Below the pieces are notes generated by a model that did no database searches, was not told the origin of the DNA, and saw only the letters and a list, made by a program, of their open reading frames with translations. From an uncultured bacterium (GTDB lineage Bacteria; Verrucomicrobiota; Kiritimatiellia; RFP12; UBA1067), in the NCBI GenBank assembly GCA_902799385.1, contig CADCAK010000027.1, positions 1-34,243 on the forward strand: a stretch of 34,243 bases of DNA. Direction: 5' to 3'. Below are positions 1 to 9,318 of the stretch, piece by piece. Position numbers and translations under genes: made by a program. The number at the start of each line of letters is the position of its first letter. Position 1 is the first letter of the stretch.

Positions 1-3000
1 GCTGCTGTAGGTCCACCCTATCTCGTCGCCGCGCAACTCGATGAGAGGTACGGCTACGAGCCTGCCGCCCTCGACCTTCCACTTGTATATCGCGTGGCGG
101 CAGCAGGCGGCGCCGGCCGTATCCACGTCGTACACCGAAACCCTGTACTCGTACGCCCCCCTCGAAGGACGATAGCCGGCGAAGAGCGAGACCGACCCCT
201 CGCCCGAGAAGTTCTTGAACTCCTCGTCCTCGTCGAAGCACGCCTGCGCGACGAACGTGTAGTTCGTCATCGACGACGCGCCGTCGGCAAAGCAGTACGC
301 CATGTCGTCGAGGTCGTGGAACTGCGCGAGCCTCGTCTTGAACGAGATCGTGTCAAGGCCGTTTGGCGTCGGCGTAAGGTTGAACGTGACCGAACCCCTG
401 CCGCAGCCCTCCATCTGAAGCGCGAAATTCGTCTGGTTCGTGAGGCCCCAGTTTTCGGAAACCCACGTTCCCTGCTCGGCGGACCACCCGTTCGGCGTCT
501 TGGCCTGGGTGAACGACTTGTTCATCCAGAACCCGTCTGGCTGGAGGGTCTGCGTACCGGTGAGGGCGAAGTGCTCCTCCCAGCCGTCAGCCGTCCTCGG
601 CGTCTCGGCGAAGCCCGCTACCGCCTTTGTACTCTTGCTCGCCGGATACCTCGTCTTCGCGATGCCCGTGGAGTTCGTCTCGTACATCGACGTGTAGAAC
701 TTGTCGGCGTTGTCGCGGCGCGACATCGTCCACGTGTTGAAGTCTTGGTAGTCGGCGTGGGAGATCGCGACCGCCTTGGTGTCGTCGTTGAACTGGAACT
801 CAAGGTAGCTGGCGACGTTCGTGAGGTAGTGGACCGACGCGACGTAGCCGGCTTCCTCGCCCTTGACGACCATGTTCCCGGCATACGGCTTCACCGTAAT
901 GTTTATGTTCGACACGGACGAGAGGAACTCGACGTCGTTTATGTCGTACTCCGTCGCGGCGTCAACCTGCCTGTTGAAGCCCGTTATGAAGAACGTGAGG
1001 TCGCGCTCCGTCTTGTTCGTCACTGCGACGAAGCCGCGCCACAGGTGGTCGCCGACGAGGTCCATGCCAAGGTGTTCGGTAGTGGCTGGCTCGACCGAGT
1101 AGTCCTTTATCGTGAGCTCCATCCTCTCGTACGGGCTCGCGCCCTCGCGGACGCGGACGAACCAGTTGGTACCCATGCTCGGCAGGTCGCGGTACGTAGA
1201 ATCGGCGCGGCCAATGAAGTTGGTGATGTTCTCGCTGTAGTCGCCGACGCCCGCACCGAGGCCCGAGTAGTCGTGGTACTCGTAGTATGGTGCCGCCATC
1301 ACAAGCTCGTACCAGTACTCGATGTCGCCCTGAAGCCCCGGCAGGTCGAGCGGACGCGTAGTGACATACCCCTGCACCGCCGACAGTCGCACACTTGCGA
1401 AAACGCGGTCGTCGAAAGTCGCCAGCGTGCCGTCGTGGTAGAACTGCTGGTCAAGGTAGCGCCAGCGGTAGTTGAACCTGGCAGACGTTATGAAGTCGTT
1501 CGTCGCGGGGTTTATCACGCCTGCGTTCGTAATGTACGACACCTTGCCGCGCCCGAAAAGGCTTGTCGAGGACGTCGACGGGAACGCCTCGGTCAGCGCG
1601 TTCGGAATTCCGATTACGTCCTTGCCAGTCTTATCGCTGTCGTACCCGCCCTCGCCGTACGTCGTCATCTCAGCCCTCATCGCAGGGTAGGAAACGATTA
1701 TGTTGTCCAAAAGGACGTATCTTGCATAATTATCGACAACGCCCGATGAAAACTCACGCTGAATCTTAAGCCTCACAGGTGCAGTTATGTCAAGCGGTAC
1801 AACAATGCGGTAAAACCAATTGTCGGCAGCCCCCTGTGAAACGCCAAGCTCAACCATGTTTGTCTTGGCAACCGTGTCAACATTATCTACCAACACGCCA
1901 TTTTCAATTCTAAGCGGAATTACTTCGACAAGACGCCAATTGGCGTTGGTAGTCAGAACGTCGGAAGGCGGCGGAGTCTCGTCAAACTCACGGACATACT
2001 CGTCAAGCGGAATAACATCTGGAAGCGGATCACCTTCCGAAGTCACACAATCCGTCGCTATCCAAGCTGTTATCCGAAAGATATCTGAGCTTAACGAACT
2101 TGTTATGCGGCCACTATTCACTGCATCAAAGTAGACTGTGCCAATCCCTTCGTCATAGCACGAGGAAATTATGTAGGTGTCATTGGTATTCATCATCACG
2201 ACTTGGCCTGCGCCATGCCGCGTGTGCGAAGGATTGCCGTCAAAGTCAAGTGCAGTACTCGAACCCCATGGTAGGTAATTTTGTGCCGCAATCAAAGATG
2301 TAGTATCACTCTTAGGGAAAAGGTTTCCTTGGCGACAATTATTCAATGTCCAAAGGCGTCTATTGCCATCTGAATCTGGTGCCCAAAGAATATGAGCCGT
2401 TTCGTTCGACATATTATAATTTTTTTGATATCCAGAAGTCAATGGAACCGTATTTGAATGTTCCCAGAATGTCGAATCCGTGGTATTAGTTGCAAAAAAG
2501 CCCTGATTACGAATTTCAAAGTCAGGAGCAGTATCGTCGTTCATTAGAAGGACGCGACCTTCCGCACCATAGTAACGCGTAACAGATATTGCCGGATCAT
2601 GCGTCGTAATTGAGACTTCATACGGCGCATTGGTGATTCCCGCCCAGCCGCTGCCGTCGCCGAAGTCGCCAGCATCGACGAAAGCCATAAGCTGATAGTC
2701 GCCGGCGGCCTTGGGTAGCTCGTTTGTCACCACCTCGACGCCAGTCATTATGTTGCGGCAGATGAACTTGAACTCGTAGCCGGATGTCGGGTACGCCGGA
2801 ACGCCAGCAGTGAACGTGGGATTATCTTCCGTAGTCCATGCCGACGGGAACACAGGCTCCGTCACCCAGTGGTTGACGAGCGGGGACCTGTCAATGTCGC
2901 GAACCGTCGTACCAACCGAAATCAACGCTGACGATGCCGCATCCGTCGGCGTTTCAGCGGCTGGAATGTCCATTCCCTCAATTGGACCCCAGCAGATGTA

Positions 3001-5298
3001 GAACTTGTAGGCCGTCTTGAACGCGGGCAGCTCGACCCTGAACTTCGCCGTGCCGTCAGTCGCCCACGCAGTGAGCGGGACACTGCCAAGGATGTTGCCG
3101 TTTATGTCGCAGAACCGAACGTCGCTGCCATCGTTGAAAATCGTAGTGTAGTCGAAGTATGTACGCATCGTCACCGTCACGCTCTTTGGCTCCGCCTGGG
3201 TGCCTGTCACCGTCACCGGCGTAAAGTACGCAAGCGACTTTAGCGGTGTTTCCGTCGGGCGAAGCACCTGGAAAGTCACCTTCTCGGACGCCGCCCAGTC
3301 GTACTCGCCGCTCACCGCCTCGATTTCGGCGCGCATGTCGTATATGCCTGGAGGCGGCGGGTTTGCTGGGTCGTAGGGGATGGATGGCACAAGCCCAGTC
3401 GTGTTGTACTTGTACTGCACCGTGCCGCTGCCAATCTTGGCCACGCACGTTGGCACCGACGGCGAGCTTTCGCCATCGCGCCAGCCGGACATCGAAAGGT
3501 CGCGAATCCAGTTCTTGAGGACAAGCGAAGAGCCAGAAACAGTCGAACCCACCGAAACGCCTACCGGGGCATCTGGTGCCGAAGGCTCGTCCACAGTCGG
3601 AACAGGAACGCCCGCCGTAGTCTCGCCCCAGCACATGTAGAAAACCCCGCCCGCCTTGATCGGCGGAACATCGACCGAGAACGTCGCGCTGCCGTTGCTG
3701 TTCCATACCTCAAGTCTGCTCGGGAAGAGATTCCCCATCATGTCGCAGAACCGGACGTCGCTACCGTCGTTGTAGTCGGCGACCCAGTTATTCGCGACGG
3801 CGACCGTCACCTTGCTCGTAGCCGAAACGTCGTCGCCAATCGTTATAGGGGCAAAATACTTTAGCGACCTGTCGATCATCGGCGATTCGCTCGCGCCGAG
3901 TATGCGGAACTTCTGGGGACCCGCTTCTGCGCCGTCGTAATAGTCCGGCTTCTCGGCGATAGATGCCTTCAACCAATAAAGCCCTGCGGCGTTGGGCAGG
4001 CCCGGCAAATACTCGCCGTCCTCAGAAGAGGAGAAAAACACCTTCGGCTCGTCGTCCAAATCAGTCACCTTGTATTCGCAGATGTCCCTTGGCGCTGGGA
4101 CTGTGCCGCTACCCTCAACCCAGCCGTCCGACACTATCTTGAGGTAGTTCGACGACTTTACGATGCTCCACGTGTAATTTGTAGAATCTTTCGAGCCACC
4201 CGCCCATGTTGCGCCGTTAATTGGCGTAGCCGTAAACGAATACGTCCCAATGTCCGTCTGGGTAAGAGCAGCGCCTGTCACCTCGCATTCGTCGTCGCCC
4301 ACCCATACGGTAATCGGCTTGCCGGTATACTCGTAGTCCTTGACATCTGGGTAGGGAATTTCGCCGTAAATCTTGGAAATTCTTATAATAACGATTCCAC
4401 TGCCGCCACTTGCACCATATCTATCCGCCGACGCAGACGAGCCGCCGCCGCCGCCGCCGCCGCCGCCAAGGCCATCTGTACCCTGAGTCGAGGCTACGCC
4501 ACCGCTGCCGCCCATGCCGCCGCCGCCGCCGCCGCCAAAAGCGCATGTCGCGCCCACCGAGCCGCCGCCGCCGCCGCCAGCGTAGAATACAGACTCACCG
4601 GTAATGGCGCTTTCCTTGCCAGCGCCGCCGGCACCGCCCATTTGTTCCTCGGGCGTGTCATTGCCGGCGCCACCGGCACCGCCGCCGCCGCCGCCGCCGC
4701 CATGGTACACACCATTGCCGCCTATATTTCCCTGCCCGTCTTCTGCCGCGCCACCATCACCAGTTGCGCTGCTTCCGAACGAACCACCGCCGCCGCTTGC
4801 GCCAGCTATACCGGATCTCTGACCAGCCCTGGCACCGCCGCCGCCGCCTTTGGCGAGGAAAATGTCTTCCGAACCGGCGCGAACGTATGAATTGCCGCCA
4901 TTACCACCGGCAACAGTAGCCCTAACACCACCGGCACCGACGCCGATTGTGTATGTACCGCTTGCCAGTCTAAGGCCGTTAGTCTCGACAAAACCGCCGC
5001 CACCGCCGCCGCCGGCCTCGCCTCTGATTACATTCGCCGTCAATCCGTTTCCGCCGGCACCGCCGCCGCCGACTGCGAGGATCCAGGCGCTGACATCGCT
5101 CGGCGTCGTGAAGGTGAACTCGCCTGAAGTGGAAGTGTAGACGAAGACGGCATCGCCACCTTCGAGCATCGTGTAGTTAAAGTTGACGGTCTCGTTGGTT
5201 ACGCAGTAGCCGATGGCATTGGCGCCAAATGCGCTGCGGACGGTCGCGGTAGACGCGATCGCCACAAGGGCAACGAATATGGACACCATGCGTTTCAT
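1..5298 (-). CDS. Giant secreted glycine-rich multidomain surface protein (C-terminus outside window)
   Basis: One uninterrupted minus-strand frame of 1766 codons runs from ATG at 5298 to the window edge with no stop; I checked every codon. Residues 1 to about 28 form a signal peptide (MKRM, then a hydrophobic stretch ending SAFGA). Residues about 73–306 are a glycine-rich domain with runs of up to nine Gly, closing with GGSGIVIIRI, as in the glycine-rich domains of Verrucomicrobiota-type secreted proteins. Residues about 318–376 resemble an MBG-type Ig-like repeat (YEYTGKPITV … GTYSFTA). Two related modules follow at about 477–560 and 686–772, each with NDGSDVRFCD and a CWG end. The rest (about 860–1766) is beta-rich with LamG/ConA-like features and many Asn, Thr and Tyr. 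The gene starts 3 nt after the lipoprotein stop, so the two are probably cotranscribed. A cell-surface or adhesive role is inference; no catalytic motif was seen. Confidence 0.85.
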   Translation of the reverse strand, partial: MKRMVSIFVALVAIASTATVRSAFGANAIGYCVTNETVNFNYTMLEGGDAVFVYTSTSGEFTFTTPSDVSAWILAVGGGGAGGNGLTANVIRGEAGGGGGGGFVETNGLRLASGTYTIGVGAGGVRATVAGGNGGNSYVRAGSEDIFLAKGGGGGARAGQRSGIAGASGGGGSFGSSATGDGGAAEDGQGNIGGNGVYHGGGGGGGGAGGAGNDTPEEQMGGAGGAGKESAITGESVFYAGGGGGGSVGATCAFGGGGGGGMGGSGGVASTQGTDGLGGGGGGGGGSSASADRYGASGGSGIVIIRISKIYGEIPYPDVKDYEYTGKPITVWVGDDECEVTGAALTQTDIGTYSFTATPINGATWAGGSKDSTNYTWSIVKSSNYLKIVSDGWVEGSGTVPAPRDICEYKVTDLDDEPKVFFSSSEDGEYLPGLPNAAGLYWLKASIAEKPDYYDGAEAGPQKFRILGASESPMIDRSLKYFAPITIGDDVSATSKVTVAVANNWVADYNDGSDVRFCDMMGNLFPSRLEVWNSNGSATFSVDVPPIKAGGVFYMCWGETTAGVPVPTVDEPSAPDAPVGVSVGSTVSGSSLVLKNWIRDLSMSGWRDGESSPSVPTCVAKIGSGTVQYKYNTTGLVPSIPYDPANPPPPGIYDMRAEIEAVSGEYDWAASEKVTFQVLRPTETPLKSLAYFTPVTVTGTQAEPKSVTVTMRTYFDYTTIFNDGSDVRFCDINGNILGSVPLTAWATDGTAKFRVELPAFKTAYKFYICWGPIEGMDIPAAETPTDAASSALISVGTTVRDIDRSPLVNHWVTEPVFPSAWTTEDNPTFTAGVPAYPTSGYEFKFICRNIMTGVEVVTNELPKAAGDYQLMAFVDAGDFGDGSGWAGITNAPYEVSITTHDPAISVTRYYGAEGRVLLMNDDTAPDFEIRNQGFFATNTTDSTFWEHSNTVPLTSGYQKNYNMSNETAHILWAPDSDGNRRLWTLNNCRQGNLFPKSDTTSLIAAQNYLPWGSSTALDFDGNPSHTRHGAGQVVMMNTNDTYIISSCYDEGIGTVYFDAVNSGRITSSLSSDIFRITAWIATDCVTSEGDPLPDVIPLDEYVREFDETPPPSDVLTTNANWRLVEVIPLRIENGVLVDNVDTVAKTNMVELGVSQGAADNWFYRIVVPLDITAPVRLKIQREFSSGVVDNYARYVLLDNIIVSYPAMRAEMTTYGEGGYDSDKTGKDVIGIPNALTEAFPSTSSTSLFGRGKVSYITNAGVINPATNDFITSARFNYRWRYLDQQFYHDGTLATFDDRVFASVRLSAVQGYVTTRPLDLPGLQGDIEYWYELVMAAPYYEYHDYSGLGAGVGDYSENITNFIGRADSTYRDLPSMGTNWFVRVREGASPYERMELTIKDYSVEPATTEHLGMDLVGDHLWRGFVAVTNKTERDLTFFITGFNRQVDAATEYDINDVEFLSSVSNINITVKPYAGNMVVKGEEAGYVASVHYLTNVASYLEFQFNDDTKAVAISHADYQDFNTWTMSRRDNADKFYTSMYETNSTGIAKTRYPASKSTKAVAGFAETPRTADGWEEHFALTGTQTLQPDGFWMNKSFTQAKTPNGWSAEQGTWVSENWGLTNQTNFALQMEGCGRGSVTFNLTPTPNGLDTISFKTRLAQFHDLDDMAYCFADGASSMTNYTFVAQACFDEDEEFKNFSGEGSVSLFAGYRPSRGAYEYRVSVYDVDTAGAACCRHAIYKWKVEGGRLVAVPLIELRGDEIGWTYSS

Positions 5299-5301
5299 TG
5301 G

Positions 5302-5712
5302 CTATTTCCCTGCGGCCTCGGCGCGATCGGCCTGTTCCCTCTGTTTCCTCTCGCGGATTATCGCCATGTTGACGATGCGCTGCTTCTCCAGCTCTTCGGA
5401 GATGGCGGCGTGGCGTCTTTCAAGTTCCTTTGTCTTTTCGCTCTTGGGGTCTTCAGCTCGGGCGGCTTCGAGCTCACGAAGGATCTTGGCGCCCTGTGCG
5501 ACAAGATCGGACTGGACCTTCAGTTGCTTGTTGAGCTGTTCGACGTATGCCGGGTCGTCCATGCGGTCGGGGAGATTCTCCCGCGAGCAGCCGCACATGG
5601 AGAGGAGAGCGGCAGAAAAAACGAGCGCCGCGCACGACGCGCCGACGCGTCGCGCGGCATGCCGACAGGTAAGCGCCGCAAGCGACGCCGCAAATCCGAC
5701 CTTGCCGATCAT
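5302..5712 (-). CDS. Small lipoprotein with coiled-coil C-terminal half
   Basis: The gene codes for a 136-residue protein. A leader of about 40 residues has a hydrophobic core (CAALVFSAALL) ending in SMCGC, a lipobox-like sequence with two candidate lipidated cysteines. The mature part is highly charged (RELEAARAEDPKSEKTKELE) and probably alpha-helical or coiled coil. I chose ATG 5712 because GGAG lies about 11 nt upstream and the leader then begins near a sensible signal peptide. An in-frame TTG at 5769 with AAAAGG in front would add 19 residues. The stop is 3 nt before the giant surface-protein gene, whose binding site (AGGGAAA) lies in the end of this gene. An envelope partner of the giant protein is plausible but inferred. 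I do not recognise a specific family. Confidence 0.75.
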   Translation of the reverse strand: MIGKVGFAASLAALTCRHAARRVGASCAALVFSAALLSMCGCSRENLPDRMDDPAYVEQLNKQLKVQSDLVAQGAKILRELEAARAEDPKSEKTKELERRHAAISEELEKQRIVNMAIIRERKQREQADRAEAAGK

Positions 5713-5861
5713 TGGCTCTGTCTCCGTTTCCGTTTTCTTTTCAACAGTGTTTTTACATAATGTTTTCAAGCCTTTTACAGCTTGTCAACACGTCGGCGCA
5801 TAGACAAATTTTCACTTCGAAACCACTCGAAGCGACTATTCGCCTAAGGCCAATCGTTTGC

Positions 5862-5870
5862 ATTATACCA
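5862..5870 (-). promoter_or_regulatory. Extended −10 promoter for the lipoprotein/giant protein pair
   Basis: On the minus strand this reads TGGTATAAT, a consensus extended −10. Transcription would start near 5855 and leave a leader of about 85–145 nt, depending on the start codon used. That leader contains a small hairpin (CTTCGA … TCGAAG, about 5815–5832). No convincing −35 was seen. The terminator upstream at 5966–5995 isolates this transcript from parE. Confidence 0.55.
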
Positions 5871-5965
5871 CAAAACCCTTTGCGTGTGTGGAGTTTTTTT
5901 GGGAATGTGAGATGGCTGCCGTACTCCACTTCGTCAGTGCGCTGCCGCCGGCGGGGCCGGGCATG

Positions 5966-5995
5966 AAAAAACCCCGAAGGCAAATGTCTCCGGGG
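5966..5995 (-). terminator. Rho-independent terminator after parE
   Basis: On the minus strand CCCCGGAG, an 8-nt loop and CTTCGGGG form an 8-bp stem with one G·T pair, followed directly by six T. It lies 35 nt past the parE stop. Confidence 0.85.
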
Positions 5996-6030
5996 TGTGT
6001 GCTGGGATTGCGGGGCAAACGTCCCGCGCG

Positions 6031-7850
6031 TCAGAAATCTGCGGCGTCGCAGACGAGCGACTCCATGATGTAGTCCTTGCGCTCGGGCGTGTTGGCGCCC
6101 ATGTAGAACTTGATCGTCTTCTCTACGTCGGTGTCGTCGGAGCAAGTCACGGGCGTAAGGCGCATCTCCTCGCCGATGAAGCCCCTGAAGTCCTCCTTGT
6201 CGATCTCGCCGAGCCCCTTGAAGCGCGTGATCTCGCAGCCGCGCCCGCACTTCCTTATCGCCTCCTCGCGCTCCTCGTCGGTGTAGCAGAAGTAGTGCTC
6301 CTTCTTGTTCCTCACGCGGAAGAGCGGCGTCTCGAGAATGAACACGCGCCCGTCGAGGATGAGCTGGCGGTAGAAGCGCATGAAGAACGTCGTGAGGAGC
6401 ATCCTGATGTGGAGTCCGTCGACATCGGCATCGGTCGCAAAAATGATCTTGCCGTAGCGAAGGTGGTCGAGCGTCTCCTCGATGTCGAGCGTCTTGATGA
6501 GGTTGAAGAACTCCTCGTTCTTGTAGAGGACGTCCTTGTTGAGCCCGCACGTGTTGAGGCACTTGCCGCGCAGGAAGAAGACCGCCTGGTTCATCGCGTC
6601 GCGCGCGCCGCCGAGCGTGCCGCCCGCCGACTGGCCCTCGGTGAGGAAGATCATCGTGTCCTCGCCCTCGGCCTTGCCGGTCTTCTTGTCGACCTTGTCG
6701 AGCTTCAGGTGGTTCTTGCAGTCCTTGAGCTGCGGGACGCGCACCGAGACGGCCTGGGACCTCTCGCGCGCCTGCTTCTTTATCGTGTTGAGCTGCGAGC
6801 GTATCTTCCCCGTCTCCTCGACCTTGGAGAGAAGCTTCTCGGCCTCGGACGGCGAGCGGTGCAGGGCGGCCTCGATCTCCTTCTTCATCTGCTGGACGAG
6901 CTCGGCCTTGATGTCGTTCATCACGAACTTGATCTTCGTCTGCCCCTCGAAGACCGGGTTCATGATCCTGACCGACACCGCGCCGAGAAGGCCGTCGCGT
7001 ATGTCGTCGCCATCGTACTTCTTCTTCGGATCGTAGTCGTTGAGCGCCTTGGTGAGCGCCTCCTTGAACGCCGTGAGGTGAGTGCCGCCGTCGGTCGTGT
7101 ACTGGCCGTTGACGAACGTGTGGTATTCCTCGCCGAAGCGGTTGGTGTGCGTGAAGATTATCTCGAGCGACTTCGTCTTCACGTGGAACGGCTGGTAGAG
7201 CTTCTCGAACTGCGCCTCGTCCGCGATGAGGTCTCCTGGCCGTTCAGGACGATCGTCAGCCCCGCGTTCACGTAGCAGTACATTTTCATGCGCCTGAGGA
7301 CGTGCTCCTCGCGCACCTTGAAGCGCTTCAGCACCTTGAGGTCGGGCTTGTAGCGGATGTAGGTCCCCGAATGCTCGTTGGTCTTGAGCTTGCCGCGCTT
7401 CTTCGACTTCAGCCGCCCTTCCTCGAAATACGCCTCGGAAAACTCGCCCTCGCGGAAGCTTCTCACTTCGAAGAACTCGGAGAGCGCGTTGACGGCCTTG
7501 GTGCCGACGCCGTTCATGCCGGCGGAAAACTGGTAGTTCTCGTTGTCGTACTTGCCGCCAGTGTTCATCTGGCTGACGCAGTCCACGACCTTGCCGAGCG
7601 GAATGCCGCGCCCGTAGTCGCGCACGGACACCTCGCCCGTGTCGTAGTTGACGTTCACGTCGATGCGCTTGCCGAAGCCCTGCCCGAACTCGTCGATCGC
7701 GTTGTCGATCACCTCCTTCATCAGGATGTAGATGCAGTCGTGGTACATCGCGCCCGTGCCGGGCTCGCCGACGTACATGCCGGGGCGCAACCGTATGTGC
7801 GTCACCGGATCGAGAGTCTTTATGCTTGTATCACCGTATTCCTTCGCCAT
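6031..7850 (-). CDS. parE: DNA topoisomerase IV subunit B, broken by one frameshift
   Basis: This is the ATPase/TOPRIM subunit of a type IIA topoisomerase, which decatenates or relaxes DNA with ParC. The 5' part (7850 to about 7225) carries the GHKL ATPase motifs EVIDNAIDE, GRGIP, NTGGKYD and GMNGVGTKA. The 3' part carries the transducer and TOPRIM motifs TEGQSAGG, DADVDGLHIR, PLFRVRNKK and RFKGLGE. The two parts are in different frames: the first runs out of family sequence after LTIVLNGQ and stops at 7179–7181, while the second frame continues the family with DLIADEAQFEKLY. One missing base near 7225–7235 (GGAGAC where GGAGGAC would restore the frame) explains it. Repaired, the protein is about 606 residues, normal for Bacteroidetes-type ParE. 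Both halves look intact, so the lesion is an assembly error or very recent. parC is not in the window. Confidence 0.85.
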
Positions 7851-7859
7851 AGGGCGGAT

Positions 7860-7868
7860 ATTATACCA
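7860..7868 (-). promoter_or_regulatory. Extended −10 promoter of parE, leaderless type
   Basis: The minus strand reads TGGTATAAT, with only 9 nt between the hexamer and the parE ATG. A start site 6–7 nt past the −10 gives a leader of about 2–3 nt. No Shine–Dalgarno sequence fits in between. It overlaps the end of the kinase gene upstream. Confidence 0.6.
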
Positions 7869-7871
7869 TAC

Positions 7872-9275
7872 TCAGAGCGGCAGCGAAATCCTCACCGTCG
7901 TCCCCTCGCCGATCCTGCTCGATATCGTTATCTTCCCGCCGAGCTCCGCCGTGCGGCGCTCCATGCCGGAGAGCCCGTAGTGCCCCTCCTTGCGCGCCGC
8001 CGCCGTGTCGAACCCCGAGCCGTCGTCGGCGACCGTCATCGCAAGCCCCTTGTCGCCGAACACGATCCTGACCTTGACGCCCTTCGCGTGGCCGCGCTCT
8101 ATCGCGTTGCCGACCGCCTCCTGCAGGATGAGGAGAATCGTCCCCGCGAAGTTGTGCGCGATCTTGCGCTCCTCGCCCTCGCTCGCGATCTCAACGATGC
8201 CCTCCCACTGCGGCAGGCGGCGCGCGACGAAGTGGACGAGCTCGATGAGCGACTCGGGGCCGACGCTTTCCTCGTTCATCGCCCAGAGCGTCGAGCGAAG
8301 CCCGGACTGCGTGTGCTTCAGCGCGTCGTTGACCTTCTCAAGCTGCGCCCTCGACTCGTCGGCACCCGCCGGCAGGTAGTTCATCGCCGCCTTGAGCCTG
8401 AACGTCGCGCCGGCGAGATACTGCTGGAAGCCGTCGTGCAGGTCTGCGGCGAGCCGCAGCCTTTCGCGGCGCGCGGCGTCGGCCTCGATCCTGACGCGCT
8501 CGCGCTGGCGCACCGACTCCGCGAGCTCCTGCGTGCGCCGCGCCACCATCCGCCGCAGCGTCAGCGTCCACACGGCGAGGGCCGCCGCGAGGAAGCACAC
8601 CCACATCAGGATGAAGAGAAGCCGCCCCACCGTCCAGAACGGTGCGCGGCGGATCACCTCGACCGCGTCCGGCGTCGGGGGAATGAGCTCGATGTTCTCT
8701 ATGCGGCCGAAGATCCCCTCTTCGTAGTTCTCGATGGACGTCCAAGTGAGGACGCCCTTCACGCGCACTGTCGCGCCCTGCACGAGACTCGCGGGAAGGG
8801 CGTCTTCGAGCGCCCATGGAATCTCGACCTGGATGTTGTGGTCGCCCTCGCCAACCAGGAGCTGCGTCGTCGTCTGGCGGCGGTTGATGTCCCTCAGAAG
8901 CCCCTCGGTCGCGACGACTCCGCCGTAGAGGTCCGTGTTGCCGAACGGCATGAGCCGGGAGAAGAGGTTTGCAATGCCGGTTTCCAAAGGCGGCGGCACG
9001 GCCGCGTTCGCGTGACCCTCGATGGTGATCGCCGCGTCGGCGACGCGGCGCTTCGATGTTGGCTCCCGCTCGCCCTCGACCGTCACGAGGTCGCCCGCCT
9101 TCACCGCAGGCGAGCCCTTCGCGCCCTGAACGCGCCAGTGCTGGCCCGCCGAGTCGTCGATGAAGAAGAACGGCAAGTCGCCGCGCTCGAACGTAACGAC
9201 GCCCGTCAGGTTTGTCGTGCCGGCATTTGCGGCAACCGCGACAAGCACGAGAACTGGGAACACTGAATTTTTCAT
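7872..9275 (-). CDS. Membrane sensor histidine kinase, NarL/DesK-like (HisKA_3) type
   Basis: The 467-residue protein has a signal peptide (VFPVLVLVAVAANAG) and an extracytoplasmic region of about 190 residues. That region has OB-like sequences such as GVVTFERGDLPFFFIDD, a sensor style I associate with Verrucomicrobiota/Planctomycetes kinases. A single membrane helix (LLFILMWVCFLAAALAVW) lies at about 215–237, then a helical linker. The phosphoacceptor box RLAADLHDGFQQYLAGA (His near 278) is the HisKA_3 type. The HATPase domain shows the N box LQEAVGNAIERG, VADDGSGFD and YGLSGMERR. A strong AGGAG precedes ATG 9275. It follows the amidohydrolase gene by 43 nt, so cotranscription is possible. 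The expected NarL-type response regulator is not in the window, so its target is unknown. Confidence 0.88.
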   Translation of the reverse strand: MKNSVFPVLVLVAVAANAGTTNLTGVVTFERGDLPFFFIDDSAGQHWRVQGAKGSPAVKAGDLVTVEGEREPTSKRRVADAAITIEGHANAAVPPPLETGIANLFSRLMPFGNTDLYGGVVATEGLLRDINRRQTTTQLLVGEGDHNIQVEIPWALEDALPASLVQGATVRVKGVLTWTSIENYEEGIFGRIENIELIPPTPDAVEVIRRAPFWTVGRLLFILMWVCFLAAALAVWTLTLRRMVARRTQELAESVRQRERVRIEADAARRERLRLAADLHDGFQQYLAGATFRLKAAMNYLPAGADESRAQLEKVNDALKHTQSGLRSTLWAMNEESVGPESLIELVHFVARRLPQWEGIVEIASEGEERKIAHNFAGTILLILQEAVGNAIERGHAKGVKVRIVFGDKGLAMTVADDGSGFDTAAARKEGHYGLSGMERRTAELGGKITISSRIGEGTTVRISLPL

Positions 9276-9318
9276 GTGTTGCTTCTCCTAAAATGGCGCA
9301 ACTTTTCTCCAAGTCGAA

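Noticed and set aside
94..1749. A long plus-strand open frame of 551 codons
   Set aside because: Antisense of the giant gene; Arg/Val-rich with no family features, while the minus frame gives a coherent secreted protein.
4440..4720. GCC-rich repeats as a microsatellite, CRISPR or regulatory element
   Set aside because: They are glycine codons of the secreted protein; no regular spacers.
5783..5788. TTGACA as a −35 for the lipoprotein
   Set aside because: The nearest −10-like sequence is about 20 nt away and weak; the TGGTATAAT at 5862 is better.
7179..7240. Programmed ribosomal frameshift in parE
   Set aside because: No slippery heptamer or stimulatory structure seen and ParE is not known to use one; a missing base is simpler.
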